Origin: JAOZTV01 sp965371805
GTDB lineage: Bacteria > Acidobacteriota > Aminicenantia > UBA2199
Assembly: GCA_965371805.1 (NCBI GenBank)
Contig: CBDUZW010000009.1
Span: 38,676-102,675 of the forward strand
Reading direction: 5' to 3'
DNA length: 64,000 bases
Shown piece after piece: positions 42,771-52,943 of this stretch. Made by a program: the position numbers and the translations under genes. Under the pieces are notes generated by a model. It searched no databases. It saw only the letters and a list, made by a program, of their open reading frames with translations, and was not told where the DNA came from. Position 1 is the first letter of the stretch, and every line of letters begins with the position of its first letter.

Positions 42771-44819
42771 CTATTTTAGCCACTTATCCAACCAGTTTAT
42801 CACTGTATCATGCCATAAGATACTATTATGAGGTTTTAATACCCAGTGATTTTCATCTGGAAAATATAGTAGTTTACTTGGAATTCCCTTTCTCTGTAGA
42901 GCTGTAAAAGTTGAAAAACCCTGAGTTTCTACAACTCTGAAATCTAATGCACCATGTATAACAAGCATGGGCGTTTTCCAGTTTTTTACAAAATTAATCG
43001 GGTTATGTTTTTCATAGCTTTTTGGATTATCCCAGGGAGTTCCATTATGTTCCCATTCAGGAAACCATAGCTCTTCAGTATCAAAATAGGCAAGTCTTTC
43101 ATCAAGATTACCATCATGATTGATCAGACATTTGAACCTGTCGGACCAATTACCGGCAATCCAGTTTATCATATATCCACCATATGATGCGCCTAAGGCT
43201 CCTACTCTGTTTCCGTCCATCCATGCATAACGTTTTAATGCTGCAGCCAGGCCTTTCTGTAAATCTTCAAGAGGCTTTCCTCCCCAGTCACCACTTATTG
43301 AATCTGTAAATTTCTGACCATATCCTGTAGAACCATGAAAATCTACCATAACTGCTGCATACCCTGCCCCTGTATAAACCTGTGGATTCCATCTATAATG
43401 AAAGTCATTTCCAAAAGATCCTTGAGGACCTCCATGAATTAAAAAGGCAACAGGATATTTTTTATTAGGATCAAAATCAACAGGTTTTACAACATAGACA
43501 TGTACAGTTTCATTATTCCATCCCTTAAATGTAAATTGCTCATAATCACCTAATTTAACTGAAGCAAGTTTTTTTGAATTTATTTTAGTAATTTGTCTGA
43601 CTTTTTTCCCTTTTTTATCACATGAATATAATTCTACCGGAGATTTCAAATTGTCCATTCCAAAAACAATTCTCTTACCTGAAAACCCAACGGACCGGAC
43701 ATAACCTTCCTTAATTATTGTTTTTACTTTTCCTGATTTAACATTGATAGAGAAAAGAGATTTTTGACCAAGATTGCCTGCCTTTACATAAATTGTTTTA
43801 TTATTCTTTGACCATGTTATTGAACTGCATGAACGGTCCCAATCCTCTGTTAATACCATCTCTTTTCCAGTTTTCCAATTTCTCAAGATTATTCTAAATT
43901 TATCCGCTTCAAATCCGGGTCTTTTCATTGCAAGATAAGCAAGTGTCTTTCCATCATTTGAAAATACAGGGTTTGTATCCCAGGCTTTATTTTTTTTTGT
44001 CAAACATTCTGGAGAAGATTTCTTCTCAATTTTTGAATAAAAAAGATCAAAATTAGTTGACCATGCCTCATCTTTATCACTATTTGTTGCAGCAAATACA
44101 ATGCCCTGACTGTCAGGTGTAAATGTAAACTCCTCAGACCCGCCAAAGGGTTTTGTCGGACTATCTGCATCCATTCCTTTCATAACATTAAAAATCTTTC
44201 CATTTTCAAGTTCCATTACGAAAACATGAGATCTACGTCCATCATTCCATGTATCCCAATGTCTGATAAATAATTTATTATAAATCATGCCAGTGGCTTT
44301 CTCTTTTTTTTTAAGATCGAGTCTCTTTTTTGTGTCCTTAAAACTTCCTGTATCAGGAAAAACTTCCATTGAAAATGCGATTTTTTTTCCATTTGGAGAA
44401 AGAATCAAATTACCCATATCAAGTGGTAACTTTGTTATCTGAATTGGACTCTTGCCTGACACACTGGTCTTCCACACTTGCGAAGAACCAGATCTGGTTG
44501 AGACAAAATAAATACTCTTTCCATCGATGGACCAGATTGGAGTAAAATCTGAAGCTTTGTCAGTAGTTAACTGCCTCAATTCTTTTCCATCTGAATTAAT
44601 TAACCACAAATCTGTTTTTCCTTTATTAGCTTTCAAATCTGTTTTTTTAAGGACAAATGCAATTTTCTTCCCATCCGGTGATATAGTTTGACCTGATATT
44701 CTATCCATTGAAAGTAGATCTTTTACTGAAAAAGGATGTTTTTTTCTTTCTCCCATATCTCCAAAAGCATTAAAACCCATTGATAAAATTAACAATAAAG
44801 ACACAAATAAAGTTTTCAT
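42771..44819 (-). CDS. Secreted S9 family peptidase (prolyl-oligopeptidase-type)
   Basis: A 682-residue serine peptidase. The signal peptide (MKTLFVSLLLILSMGFNAFG) indicates export. Residues about 40-410 are a TolB/WD40-like beta-propeller with repeated SPDGKKIAF, DGKSIYFVS and NDGKTLAYL blades. The C-terminal alpha/beta-hydrolase domain has Ser545 in GASYGGYM, Asp626 in GALDFRV and His658 in DENHWV, a complete catalytic triad with the spacing of acylaminoacyl-peptidase/dipeptidyl-peptidase relatives. AGGAGG precedes the ATG. It is divergent from the macroglobulin-pbpC operon, with 165 bases between. Likely role: cleavage of short peptides in the periplasm. Confidence 0.92.
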   Translation of the reverse strand: MKTLFVSLLLILSMGFNAFGDMGERKKHPFSVKDLLSMDRISGQTISPDGKKIAFVLKKTDLKANKGKTDLWLINSDGKELRQLTTDKASDFTPIWSIDGKSIYFVSTRSGSSQVWKTSVSGKSPIQITKLPLDMGNLILSPNGKKIAFSMEVFPDTGSFKDTKKRLDLKKKEKATGMIYNKLFIRHWDTWNDGRRSHVFVMELENGKIFNVMKGMDADSPTKPFGGSEEFTFTPDSQGIVFAATNSDKDEAWSTNFDLFYSKIEKKSSPECLTKKNKAWDTNPVFSNDGKTLAYLAMKRPGFEADKFRIILRNWKTGKEMVLTEDWDRSCSSITWSKNNKTIYVKAGNLGQKSLFSINVKSGKVKTIIKEGYVRSVGFSGKRIVFGMDNLKSPVELYSCDKKGKKVRQITKINSKKLASVKLGDYEQFTFKGWNNETVHVYVVKPVDFDPNKKYPVAFLIHGGPQGSFGNDFHYRWNPQVYTGAGYAAVMVDFHGSTGYGQKFTDSISGDWGGKPLEDLQKGLAAALKRYAWMDGNRVGALGASYGGYMINWIAGNWSDRFKCLINHDGNLDERLAYFDTEELWFPEWEHNGTPWDNPKSYEKHNPINFVKNWKTPMLVIHGALDFRVVETQGFSTFTALQRKGIPSKLLYFPDENHWVLKPHNSILWHDTVINWLDKWLK

Positions 44820-44949
44820 ATTTCCTCCTAAATAATTTAAAATAATAAAATAAATTTATTCTCATTATTTATTTTATAATAAACTGAAATGCTATTCAAT
44901 AATAGAAAGCATATTTTTTTATTTCCTTTTGTTTTTTTTTTTATTTATG

Positions 44950-44955
44950 TATAAT
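44950..44955 (+). promoter_or_regulatory. -10 box upstream of the macroglobulin-pbpC operon
   Basis: Perfect TATAAT preceded by a long T-run with no convincing -35. It lies 29 bases before the ATG, which has its own AGGGGG ribosome site. Confidence 0.35.
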
Positions 44956-44984
44956 GTGAATTAATAATTCCAGGGGGTATATTT

Positions 44985-47900
44985 ATGAAAAACAAATCTT
45001 TAATATTAGTATTTCTACTATCTTTATTAACAATTTTTATACAGGGATCAATTGATAAAACAGAGAAAAATGCCTCTGAAAAATGGAGAAAAATGCTCCA
45101 GTTAAGTGAGAATCCATATGGAAACAGTAAAACACAAAACAAAAGAAGTGTTTTTGTTGTCTCTTTTCATCCTCAGGGCCAACTAAGAAATATTACAGAG
45201 ACTGATGAGATAAATATTACATTTTCGTCCCCAATAGCACCCCTGAAACAATTAAAAAAAAATGAACCTTCTTTAATTACTACAACTCCTCCATTAAAAG
45301 GAGAGGGATATTGGAAGAGTTCAACCACATATAATTTTGTAATAAAGGATAAGCTGAAAAGATCTTCTGAATATAAAGTCCACTTTAAGGGATATAGAGG
45401 AAATGATGGAATTGTTGTTGTCCCAAAGAGCTGGACATTTTCAACTCCTGTCATAAGAATTAAAAGAACAAAACCATATAATAATGCAAAATGGCAGGTA
45501 AGAAACCAGAAGATACTTGTTCAGTTTTCAGAACCTGTTGATATTGAGCATGTAAAAAAAAAAATAAAAATAAAGACAATTAATACATTTTTCGATGATT
45601 ATTATGATTTTAAAATTACATATTGTGATAAGAAGGAACGAGATTTATTGTATTGGAATGCAAATAAAAATGATTTTAAAAAATACACTTGTTTGACTCC
45701 AGTTAAACTTTTTAATATTGCCTCAGATATTAATGTCATATTTGAACCCGGATTAAAATCTTCATTGGGAAATATTGGACTCAGAACAAAACGTATTGTA
45801 AAGTTCAGAATATTTGAAAAATTTAAACTTCTAAAAATCAAGAAAACATTTAATCCGGAATCTGGTGTTTATATATCCTTCTCTAATAGTGTAAATAGAA
45901 AACAATTTCTTGAAAAGATTGAGATAACCCCTCCGGTAAAGATAAATAAGAACTATAATTGGAATTCCCGCGTTTTCAATATAACCGGAGACTTTAAGCC
46001 ATCTCATCAATATAAATTAAAGATACCGTCAGATATAACTGATATATTTGGAAATAAATTGAATGAACCCTTTGTTTTTGACTTAACGAGTACTGACTAT
46101 ACGCCATTTTTGAGACCTCCTTCCAGTTCTCACTTTGTTTTGGAAAGCTATTTAAAAAAAGAGATTCCGATATCAGTTAGAAATATCTACAGCACAAAAG
46201 TTTTCTATAAAGAATTATCAAAAGCTGAGATCAGTAATATGTTAACCACTAGTTATCAAAGCATCAAAATTAAAAATGAAGAGTGCAATGAATATTTATG
46301 GCAAATTCCTATAACTAAAAATGTTGGAGCTACAATTGGGTTTGAGTTAAAGAATATTGGAATTACCAAACCTGGATATTATTTTATAAAATTCAGCAAT
46401 TCGTATAATAGAAGGGGATCAATTTTCCAATTAACTGATACAGCTCTTATAGCAAAATATAGTCCAACCCAAATATTTGTTTCCGCTTTTTCAATGGATA
46501 CAGGCAAGATCAACACAGATACAGATTTTGTAATCACAGATTTCAAAGATACAATCTTGAAGAACACTGAAAATGGAATCTCTATATTTAATCCGGATAA
46601 GATAGATTTTCTCAATAAAAACATTTTTGACGGAAAAATTTTCTCTATAGGAAAAACCGGATATATCTGGGGGAAAAAAAATGAAATGTTTGATGTTTGG
46701 GATTTTAGATATAATTACAATATGAATTTTAATTATGATCCTAAACCCTACTATAACCATCTCCTTCTTTTTACAGACAAGAATTTGTATAAAGCAGGAC
46801 AGGAAGTGCAATTTAAAGGAATTCTGAGACATATAATTGCGGGTATATTGAAAACACCGACTATTGAGTCTGTTTCCGGAGAGATTTTCAATTCAAGAAG
46901 AAAGAAAATTGAAACATTTATTATTAACAAAGAAAACATTTCTGAATTTGGATCATTTGCATATCAGTTTAAATTACCTGAGGATTCACCATCAGGATTC
47001 TATAGAATATCTCTAAAACTTAAAACTAAATTAAGCGAATATAAGAAAAATCTATCATTTTCAGTCCAGGAGTATAAACCGGCTAAATTTGAAGTTAATA
47101 CAAAATTCAATAAAAGTAGTATAATCGCAGGTCAGGATATTAATGGATTTGTAAAGGGTAAATATCTATTTGGAACCCCTATGAAAGAGAGTTCAGGCCG
47201 GATAAGTTTAAGACTAAAAAACACATATTTTACTCCAAGTGGATGGGATAGTTATATCTTTGGTTCCTATGGATCAAGCATGAACAAAACTATCTTAAGT
47301 AAAAATATCAAATTAGATAAAAAAGGAATATTTAATTTTGAGCAAAAAGAGTTAACATACAATTCTAAAAATTCAGCAAGACTAACTGCTTATGGGGAGA
47401 TTAAGGATAAAGACAATAATTGGATTAGTGCCAATAATTCTGCATTAATTCACAGGGGAAGATATTATATCGGACTTAAAACAAGTTCATATTTTTTCGA
47501 AAAGGATAAAATTGGAAAATTTTTCTTTATAACAGTAGATCCAAAAGGAAAAATATCTAAAGGTAATAAAATTACATTAGATATAAAAAAAGTTGAATGG
47601 AACTCTTATCAGAAAAAAGATGCTTCAGGAGCTTTAAGATGGAATTGGGAAAAAACTAAAAAAGATATTCTAAACGAGACATTAAATATAAAAAAAGGGA
47701 AACTTGAAAAGGAATATAGCTTTAACCAGACTGGATACTATGAACTCACACTAACAGGAACAGATGATCTGAAAAATACCATTACAACTACAGGTCACCT
47801 TTATGTGACAGGAGGTGGTTTTGTTCCATGGAAATTAAATGAAGGAAGAATAATTGAATTAGTAACCGATAAAAACTCATATAAGAAAGAGGAAAAGATA

Positions 47901-50594
47901 AAACTACTCATTAAATCACCTTTTAAAGAATCAACGGCCTTAATTACCGTCGAAAGGGAAAAAGTAATCTGGTCAAAAACAATCAGGTTATTGGGGAATA
48001 CAAGCACTATAAATATTCCGGTAAAAGATAATTTCTCTCCAAATATATATATAAATGTACTAATATTAAAAGAAAGAAAAGGCTTAAAGTGGGACAACAA
48101 AGGTAAAGATATTGGAAAACCTGAGTTTTACTCAGGATATAAAAAGATTAAGATTGACACTGATGATAAAAAACTGAAAATTACTATCAAAAATGATAAA
48201 ACCTACTATAGACCAGGTGATCAGGTAACCTTAAAAATAAAAGTAAAAGATAGGGATGGAAAAGCTGTAAAATCTGAACTATGTCTATCTATCGTTGACA
48301 AAGGAGTACTTAATTTATCTGGATATAAACTTCCTGATCCATTTAATTTTTTCTATAGAGACAGGCCGCTTGACGTCAAAACGGTTTCGACTCTAAATGA
48401 TGTATTGGCCAGAAGAAAATATAGTGAAAAGGGTGAAAAACCCGGTGGAGGTACAGGAGAATCTGCATTTGGATCAATAGTTGCGAGAAAAAACTTCAAA
48501 GAAAGTGCTTATTACTCAGCCTTTATTACAACAGATAAAAAAGGTGAGGCAAAGATATCATTTAAATTGCCTGATAATCTGACAACATTCCTTGCAATGA
48601 CTGTAGCTGCTGACAAAAATAAGTTTGGATATGGCGATTCCAATATCCTTGTAAAAAAAGAGTTGATCATAAAACCGGCTCTACCTGATTTTCTAAGACC
48701 GGATGATACTTTTTCAGGCGGAATCACCGTTACAAATAATAGTGGGAAGAAGATAAAGGTCAAGGTAAAAGCTGAATTTAAAAATATCTTATTAGCTGAG
48801 AGTAAAAACATAAAAAAAATTACATTAGAGATTGCAGAGACTAAAGCAGTTTTTTTCAGATTTAAAAAAGAGTCAAACCTGCTAATACCTGAGTTCACAT
48901 TTAAGGCAATAAGTAATGGATTCTCAGACGGTTATCAATGTTCAATTCCAATAAGAAAGCCGAGTTATACAGAAGCTGTTGCAAACTTTGGAAAAGTAGA
49001 TAATAAGAAAATTAAAGAAAATATTATTGTACCCACTAATAGTTTCAGAGATCAGGATAGACTTGAGATTTCCCTATCCTCATCTTCTATTCTCGGAATA
49101 AAGAAGAATTATGATAATCTACGAAACTATCCATATAGTTGTCTTGAACAGAAAATTTCTAAAACTTCTCCTCTGCTTAAAAGTATCTTTTTAAGAAAAT
49201 ATGGAATTAGTAATTTAAACCAGGTAGATGTAGACAAGGAGATTTCAGGATTATTAAAAATTATGGGAAATTATCAAAGTTATAATGGCGGATTTAAGTA
49301 CTATCCAAATTCTATCTTTGTTAGTCCGTACCTCTCATGTTATGCGACCGAATTTATATTAAAGGCAAAAGAAAGTGGATATCAAATTGATAAAACCGTC
49401 TTAAGAAAAGCCAAAACATACTTACAGAAAACATGTAAAAAGACAATTAATTCAGCCTATCCTTATTCAGGGAATATTTCATTCCTAATCCAGTCATATG
49501 CATTATTTGTCTTAACCAAAGACAAGGTCTTTATGAAGGATACAGCAAATAATCTATATGAAGTAAGAGATAGAATTCCAGTTGAAGGAATTTCCTACCT
49601 TATAAAGGCTCTTGATAAAATTGATGGTCTCCCGAAACATATGTTGGCAATCTTAACAAGAACGATGCTGAATAAAATGAAGGATGAACCAACTAAAATT
49701 CATTTCGAAAACCATGAAGATAAATCATGGTGGAGTGTACATGGAAGCAGCGTAAAAACTACGGCAATTGCATTGGAAACCCTTCTTGAAGTTTATGGAA
49801 AATTTCCCTATGCTGAAAAGATTGCCCGATGGATAAGTTCGATTCAAAAACAAAGAAGATATTTGTCAACCCAGGAAGACCTTTCTATTTTAAATAGTTT
49901 TGAAAAATACTATATGATATTTGAGAAAGAAACACCTGATTTTATAACAAAAGTCTATTTTAATGATATAGAAAAACTAAAACAGCAGTTTACGGACAGA
50001 TCAAAAAAATCTATATTGCATTCAATAAAACTTCTGAATTATAAACCCGGTGAAAGAGTTAATGTAGATTTCGTAAAAACAGGTAAAGGAATTTTATATT
50101 ACCTTTTAAGGCTTAAATACTATGCAAAAGGGAAAATTGAAAGTATAGACAGAGGATTTACAATAAAAAAATCCTTTTCAAATTTAAAAGGTGAAAAAAT
50201 TGACCAGGATGATTTTATCGCTGGAGAAAAATATATTGTAAATCTGGAAGTAACCACGAATAAGGAAAGGAGTTTTGTCATGTTAAATGACCCTATTCCA
50301 GCTGGCTTTAAAGTTCTTAATCCATCATTTAAAACTTCATCAGCCCTCTCATTAAAAAAAGTAACAAGGGGGAATAAATATAATGCTTATTGGGGGAAAT
50401 TTTATAGAAGTGAATATTATTTTGACAGGGTAGAACTTTTTGCAGATTATCTTACGAGAGGAACTCATAAGTGGAAATATCTGATTATTGCAACTAACTC
50501 CGGAAGCTATAAACTGCCGCCTTCACTTGTAAGCGAGATGTATAACCCTGAAGTTTTTGGAAGAAATGGTAATAAAAAGATTATTATCAAGTAG
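44985..50594 (+). CDS. Alpha-2-macroglobulin (YfhM-type), paired with PBP1C
   Basis: An 1869-residue periplasmic macroglobulin. The signal (MKNKSLILVFLLSLLTIFIQG) has no lipobox cysteine, unlike E. coli YfhM or the paralogue at 1001-7126, so it is probably soluble or only signal-anchored. Order: bacterial Big-like/MG1 domains (SFHPQGQLRNITETDEINITF), MG2 motif FTDKNLYKAGQEVQFKG near 596, A2M core (ITTDKKGEAKISFKLPDN) near 1175, thioester C1386-L-E-Q1389, toroid domain and C-terminal beta domain. The thioester is intact, so covalent trapping of attacking proteases is expected. The gene overlaps the start of pbpC by 29 bases; macroglobulin-PBP1C pairing is long known in bacteria and is taken to guard and repair the wall at breached sites. 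Confidence 0.93.
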   Translation: MKNKSLILVFLLSLLTIFIQGSIDKTEKNASEKWRKMLQLSENPYGNSKTQNKRSVFVVSFHPQGQLRNITETDEINITFSSPIAPLKQLKKNEPSLITTTPPLKGEGYWKSSTTYNFVIKDKLKRSSEYKVHFKGYRGNDGIVVVPKSWTFSTPVIRIKRTKPYNNAKWQVRNQKILVQFSEPVDIEHVKKKIKIKTINTFFDDYYDFKITYCDKKERDLLYWNANKNDFKKYTCLTPVKLFNIASDINVIFEPGLKSSLGNIGLRTKRIVKFRIFEKFKLLKIKKTFNPESGVYISFSNSVNRKQFLEKIEITPPVKINKNYNWNSRVFNITGDFKPSHQYKLKIPSDITDIFGNKLNEPFVFDLTSTDYTPFLRPPSSSHFVLESYLKKEIPISVRNIYSTKVFYKELSKAEISNMLTTSYQSIKIKNEECNEYLWQIPITKNVGATIGFELKNIGITKPGYYFIKFSNSYNRRGSIFQLTDTALIAKYSPTQIFVSAFSMDTGKINTDTDFVITDFKDTILKNTENGISIFNPDKIDFLNKNIFDGKIFSIGKTGYIWGKKNEMFDVWDFRYNYNMNFNYDPKPYYNHLLLFTDKNLYKAGQEVQFKGILRHIIAGILKTPTIESVSGEIFNSRRKKIETFIINKENISEFGSFAYQFKLPEDSPSGFYRISLKLKTKLSEYKKNLSFSVQEYKPAKFEVNTKFNKSSIIAGQDINGFVKGKYLFGTPMKESSGRISLRLKNTYFTPSGWDSYIFGSYGSSMNKTILSKNIKLDKKGIFNFEQKELTYNSKNSARLTAYGEIKDKDNNWISANNSALIHRGRYYIGLKTSSYFFEKDKIGKFFFITVDPKGKISKGNKITLDIKKVEWNSYQKKDASGALRWNWEKTKKDILNETLNIKKGKLEKEYSFNQTGYYELTLTGTDDLKNTITTTGHLYVTGGGFVPWKLNEGRIIELVTDKNSYKKEEKIKLLIKSPFKESTALITVEREKVIWSKTIRLLGNTSTINIPVKDNFSPNIYINVLILKERKGLKWDNKGKDIGKPEFYSGYKKIKIDTDDKKLKITIKNDKTYYRPGDQVTLKIKVKDRDGKAVKSELCLSIVDKGVLNLSGYKLPDPFNFFYRDRPLDVKTVSTLNDVLARRKYSEKGEKPGGGTGESAFGSIVARKNFKESAYYSAFITTDKKGEAKISFKLPDNLTTFLAMTVAADKNKFGYGDSNILVKKELIIKPALPDFLRPDDTFSGGITVTNNSGKKIKVKVKAEFKNILLAESKNIKKITLEIAETKAVFFRFKKESNLLIPEFTFKAISNGFSDGYQCSIPIRKPSYTEAVANFGKVDNKKIKENIIVPTNSFRDQDRLEISLSSSSILGIKKNYDNLRNYPYSCLEQKISKTSPLLKSIFLRKYGISNLNQVDVDKEISGLLKIMGNYQSYNGGFKYYPNSIFVSPYLSCYATEFILKAKESGYQIDKTVLRKAKTYLQKTCKKTINSAYPYSGNISFLIQSYALFVLTKDKVFMKDTANNLYEVRDRIPVEGISYLIKALDKIDGLPKHMLAILTRTMLNKMKDEPTKIHFENHEDKSWWSVHGSSVKTTAIALETLLEVYGKFPYAEKIARWISSIQKQRRYLSTQEDLSILNSFEKYYMIFEKETPDFITKVYFNDIEKLKQQFTDRSKKSILHSIKLLNYKPGERVNVDFVKTGKGILYYLLRLKYYAKGKIESIDRGFTIKKSFSNLKGEKIDQDDFIAGEKYIVNLEVTTNKERSFVMLNDPIPAGFKVLNPSFKTSSALSLKKVTRGNKYNAYWGKFYRSEYYFDRVELFADYLTRGTHKWKYLIIATNSGSYKLPPSLVSEMYNPEVFGRNGNKKIIIK

Positions 50595-52809
50595 AAAAAG
50601 GAAGCTAATAACCTTAATACTTCTTTTTATAGTATTCATGGTTTTATACTTTTCTATTTTTGACAGAAGTATTCTTATTTCTAATTCTAACTCTACTCTG
50701 TATTTTGACAGAAATGGGATAGCTTTGAGGACAATTTTATCTGAAGACGAAAAATATTCCCAAAGAAGTCTATTATCAGAGGTTTCTCCACATTTTTTAA
50801 GATCAATTATATTAGTCGAGGACAGAAGCTTCTATTCTCATCATGGAGTATCTATAAGCTCTGTTTTTCGAGCTATGTTTCAAAATATCAAAGAAAACAG
50901 AATCAAATCAGGGGCATCAACAATTACAATGCAGCTGGCAAAACTCCTGAAAAAGAATAGGAAAAGAAATTTTTTAAATAAAATTTCAGAGAGTTTTTTT
51001 GCAATAAAACTTGAAATACATCTTGATAAATCAATAATTTTAGAAGAATATCTAAATAGACTTCCTTTTGGAAATATGATTTATGGGATTAAATCTGCCG
51101 CTCATTATTACTTTAAGAAAAAACCAGAGGACCTCTCACTTAATCAGGCAATATATCTTTCGCTCATTCCAAAGTCACCTACTTTTTATAATCCATTGAA
51201 TCATCTGATAAGACTAAAAAATAGAAAAAATATAATTTTAAAGGAATTTAGAAAGAATAAATTTATTTCTGAAGACGAATTTTTAAGAGTATCAAATGAT
51301 GGAATCAAATTTAATTTGAACAATAAAAACTTTACAGCTCCCCATTTAATAGAAAGGATAGATAAAAACAAATTAGTGAGATTAGATACAAAGATAATGA
51401 CAACTATTGACAAACGACTTCAGTTGGAAACGAAAGGAATTGTCTTAGAATCACTTGATAGACTAAAATCATATAATGTTAAATCTGCAGCCGCTATCGT
51501 TATTGATAATAAGAGTAAAGAAGTTATTGTATATTTAGGATCACCTGACTATTTTAATGTAAAATCAAACGGCTTTGTTGATTATGCAGATTCACTTCGT
51601 CAACCCGGTTCAACACTTAAACCATTTATATATGCAATGGCCCTGGAGAATGGCTGGACATGTTCAACAATTCTACCTGATGTAAAGTTTCCTGCTAGAG
51701 GAGGATTTTTTCCAGCCAATCATGATGGAAGGGAACATGGTCCTTTAAGGCTTCGACCTGCTCTTGCAAACTCATTTAATATTCCTGCATTTTACCTTGC
51801 AATGAAATTAACACCACAACTAATCATCGAAAAACTGCAAAATGCAGGTTTTAATTATCTAAATAAAAATTCAGGATTTTATGGAGAAACAATTGCCCTG
51901 GGCGCAGGAGAGGTTAAACTATTTGATCTTGTCAAAATATACTCATTATTTGCAAATAAAGGAACTATATATGAACCTTCAATAATTATTGGAGAGAAAA
52001 AAAAAGCAGTAAAAGTTTTTTCAGAAAAAGCAGCATATTTGATATGGAATATTCTATCAGATCCGGGAGCAAGAGCAATAAGTTTTGGTTATTATTCTTC
52101 TATGAACCTGCCTTTCCCGGTAGCAATAAAAACCGGGACTTCAAAAGGTTTTCGGGATAAATGGGCAATTGGAGTAAACTCTGAATTTACAATTGGAGTC
52201 TGGCTTGGAAATCCATCCGGTGAAAACATGAAGGATCTGACAAAAACAGCCAGTGCTACTTCAATACTAAGAGATATCTTCCTTTTAGTTCAAAAAGACT
52301 GGAGTAAAGGCACTATATCCCCTCCTGAAGGACTTATAAAAATGGAAGTATGCAGCCTCTCAGGTGAAATCGCCACCGAATTTTGTAAAGACAGTCAGGA
52401 AGAATTTTTTGATGAAAATAATACTCTTGAAAAAGAGTGCACATACCATCAATTAATAGATGATGATATTACAACTGTATTTCCCGAATTATATAGAAAA
52501 TGGGCTGTAAAAAACAAATTGATCAAACATATGGATATTAGAAAGAATTTTAAAAAAAAAATCTCCTTCCCTCAAAAAAGAGATTTTTTCCATATTTCAG
52601 ATGACATCCCGTTAGAAAGTCAGACAATAACATTTAAAGTTACCGGTTTTAGTGAGGGAGAAAGTATTGAGTACTTTCTAAATAACAAATTATTATCAAC
52701 AATGCCCTACCCGAATTTTCCTTCCTGGCAATTAAAAAAAGGTGATTATAAATTAATAATTAAATATAATAACAGAGTTACAGATCAAGTCATATTCATG
52801 GTTAGATAA
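50566..52809 (+). CDS. pbpC: Penicillin-binding protein 1C
   Basis: A 747-residue bifunctional peptidoglycan synthase. A membrane anchor (LITLILLFIVFMVLYFSIF) is followed by the GT51 glycosyltransferase with catalytic Glu85 (LVEDRSFYSHHGVS) and STITMQLAKLL. The transpeptidase has nucleophile Ser349 (PGSTLKPF), SFN-type motif NSFNIPAF and KTGTS near 522. The C-terminal BiPBP_C-like domain starts MEVCSLSGEIATEFC and ends in a beta domain. Start choice is uncertain: ATG 50566 is used, but a TTG nine bases upstream is in frame, and neither has a good ribosome site. Coupling to the macroglobulin gene (29-base overlap) is likely. Confidence 0.92.
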   Translation: MVIKRLLSSRKRKLITLILLFIVFMVLYFSIFDRSILISNSNSTLYFDRNGIALRTILSEDEKYSQRSLLSEVSPHFLRSIILVEDRSFYSHHGVSISSVFRAMFQNIKENRIKSGASTITMQLAKLLKKNRKRNFLNKISESFFAIKLEIHLDKSIILEEYLNRLPFGNMIYGIKSAAHYYFKKKPEDLSLNQAIYLSLIPKSPTFYNPLNHLIRLKNRKNIILKEFRKNKFISEDEFLRVSNDGIKFNLNNKNFTAPHLIERIDKNKLVRLDTKIMTTIDKRLQLETKGIVLESLDRLKSYNVKSAAAIVIDNKSKEVIVYLGSPDYFNVKSNGFVDYADSLRQPGSTLKPFIYAMALENGWTCSTILPDVKFPARGGFFPANHDGREHGPLRLRPALANSFNIPAFYLAMKLTPQLIIEKLQNAGFNYLNKNSGFYGETIALGAGEVKLFDLVKIYSLFANKGTIYEPSIIIGEKKKAVKVFSEKAAYLIWNILSDPGARAISFGYYSSMNLPFPVAIKTGTSKGFRDKWAIGVNSEFTIGVWLGNPSGENMKDLTKTASATSILRDIFLLVQKDWSKGTISPPEGLIKMEVCSLSGEIATEFCKDSQEEFFDENNTLEKECTYHQLIDDDITTVFPELYRKWAVKNKLIKHMDIRKNFKKKISFPQKRDFFHISDDIPLESQTITFKVTGFSEGESIEYFLNNKLLSTMPYPNFPSWQLKKGDYKLIIKYNNRVTDQVIFMVR

Positions 52810-52896
52810 AAATGAGGTAGGTTTAATTGATTGGTAATTTATTCACGATATGCAATCTGGAATAAAATTTCTTTCTTACTATTTTTTGATATATAA

Positions 52897-52924
52897 AAGG
52901 GAGCTGCCTATCAGCAGCTCCCTT
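52897..52924. terminator. Bidirectional terminator between pbpC and the octaheme cytochrome
   Basis: An 11-base perfect stem (AAGGGAGCTGC / GCAGCTCCCTT) with loop CTATCA lies in the 134-base gap between two convergent genes. Flanks are A/T-rich on both sides, so it can stop transcription from either direction. Confidence 0.82.
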
Positions 52925-52943
52925 ATATATTGTTACTAGTTTT

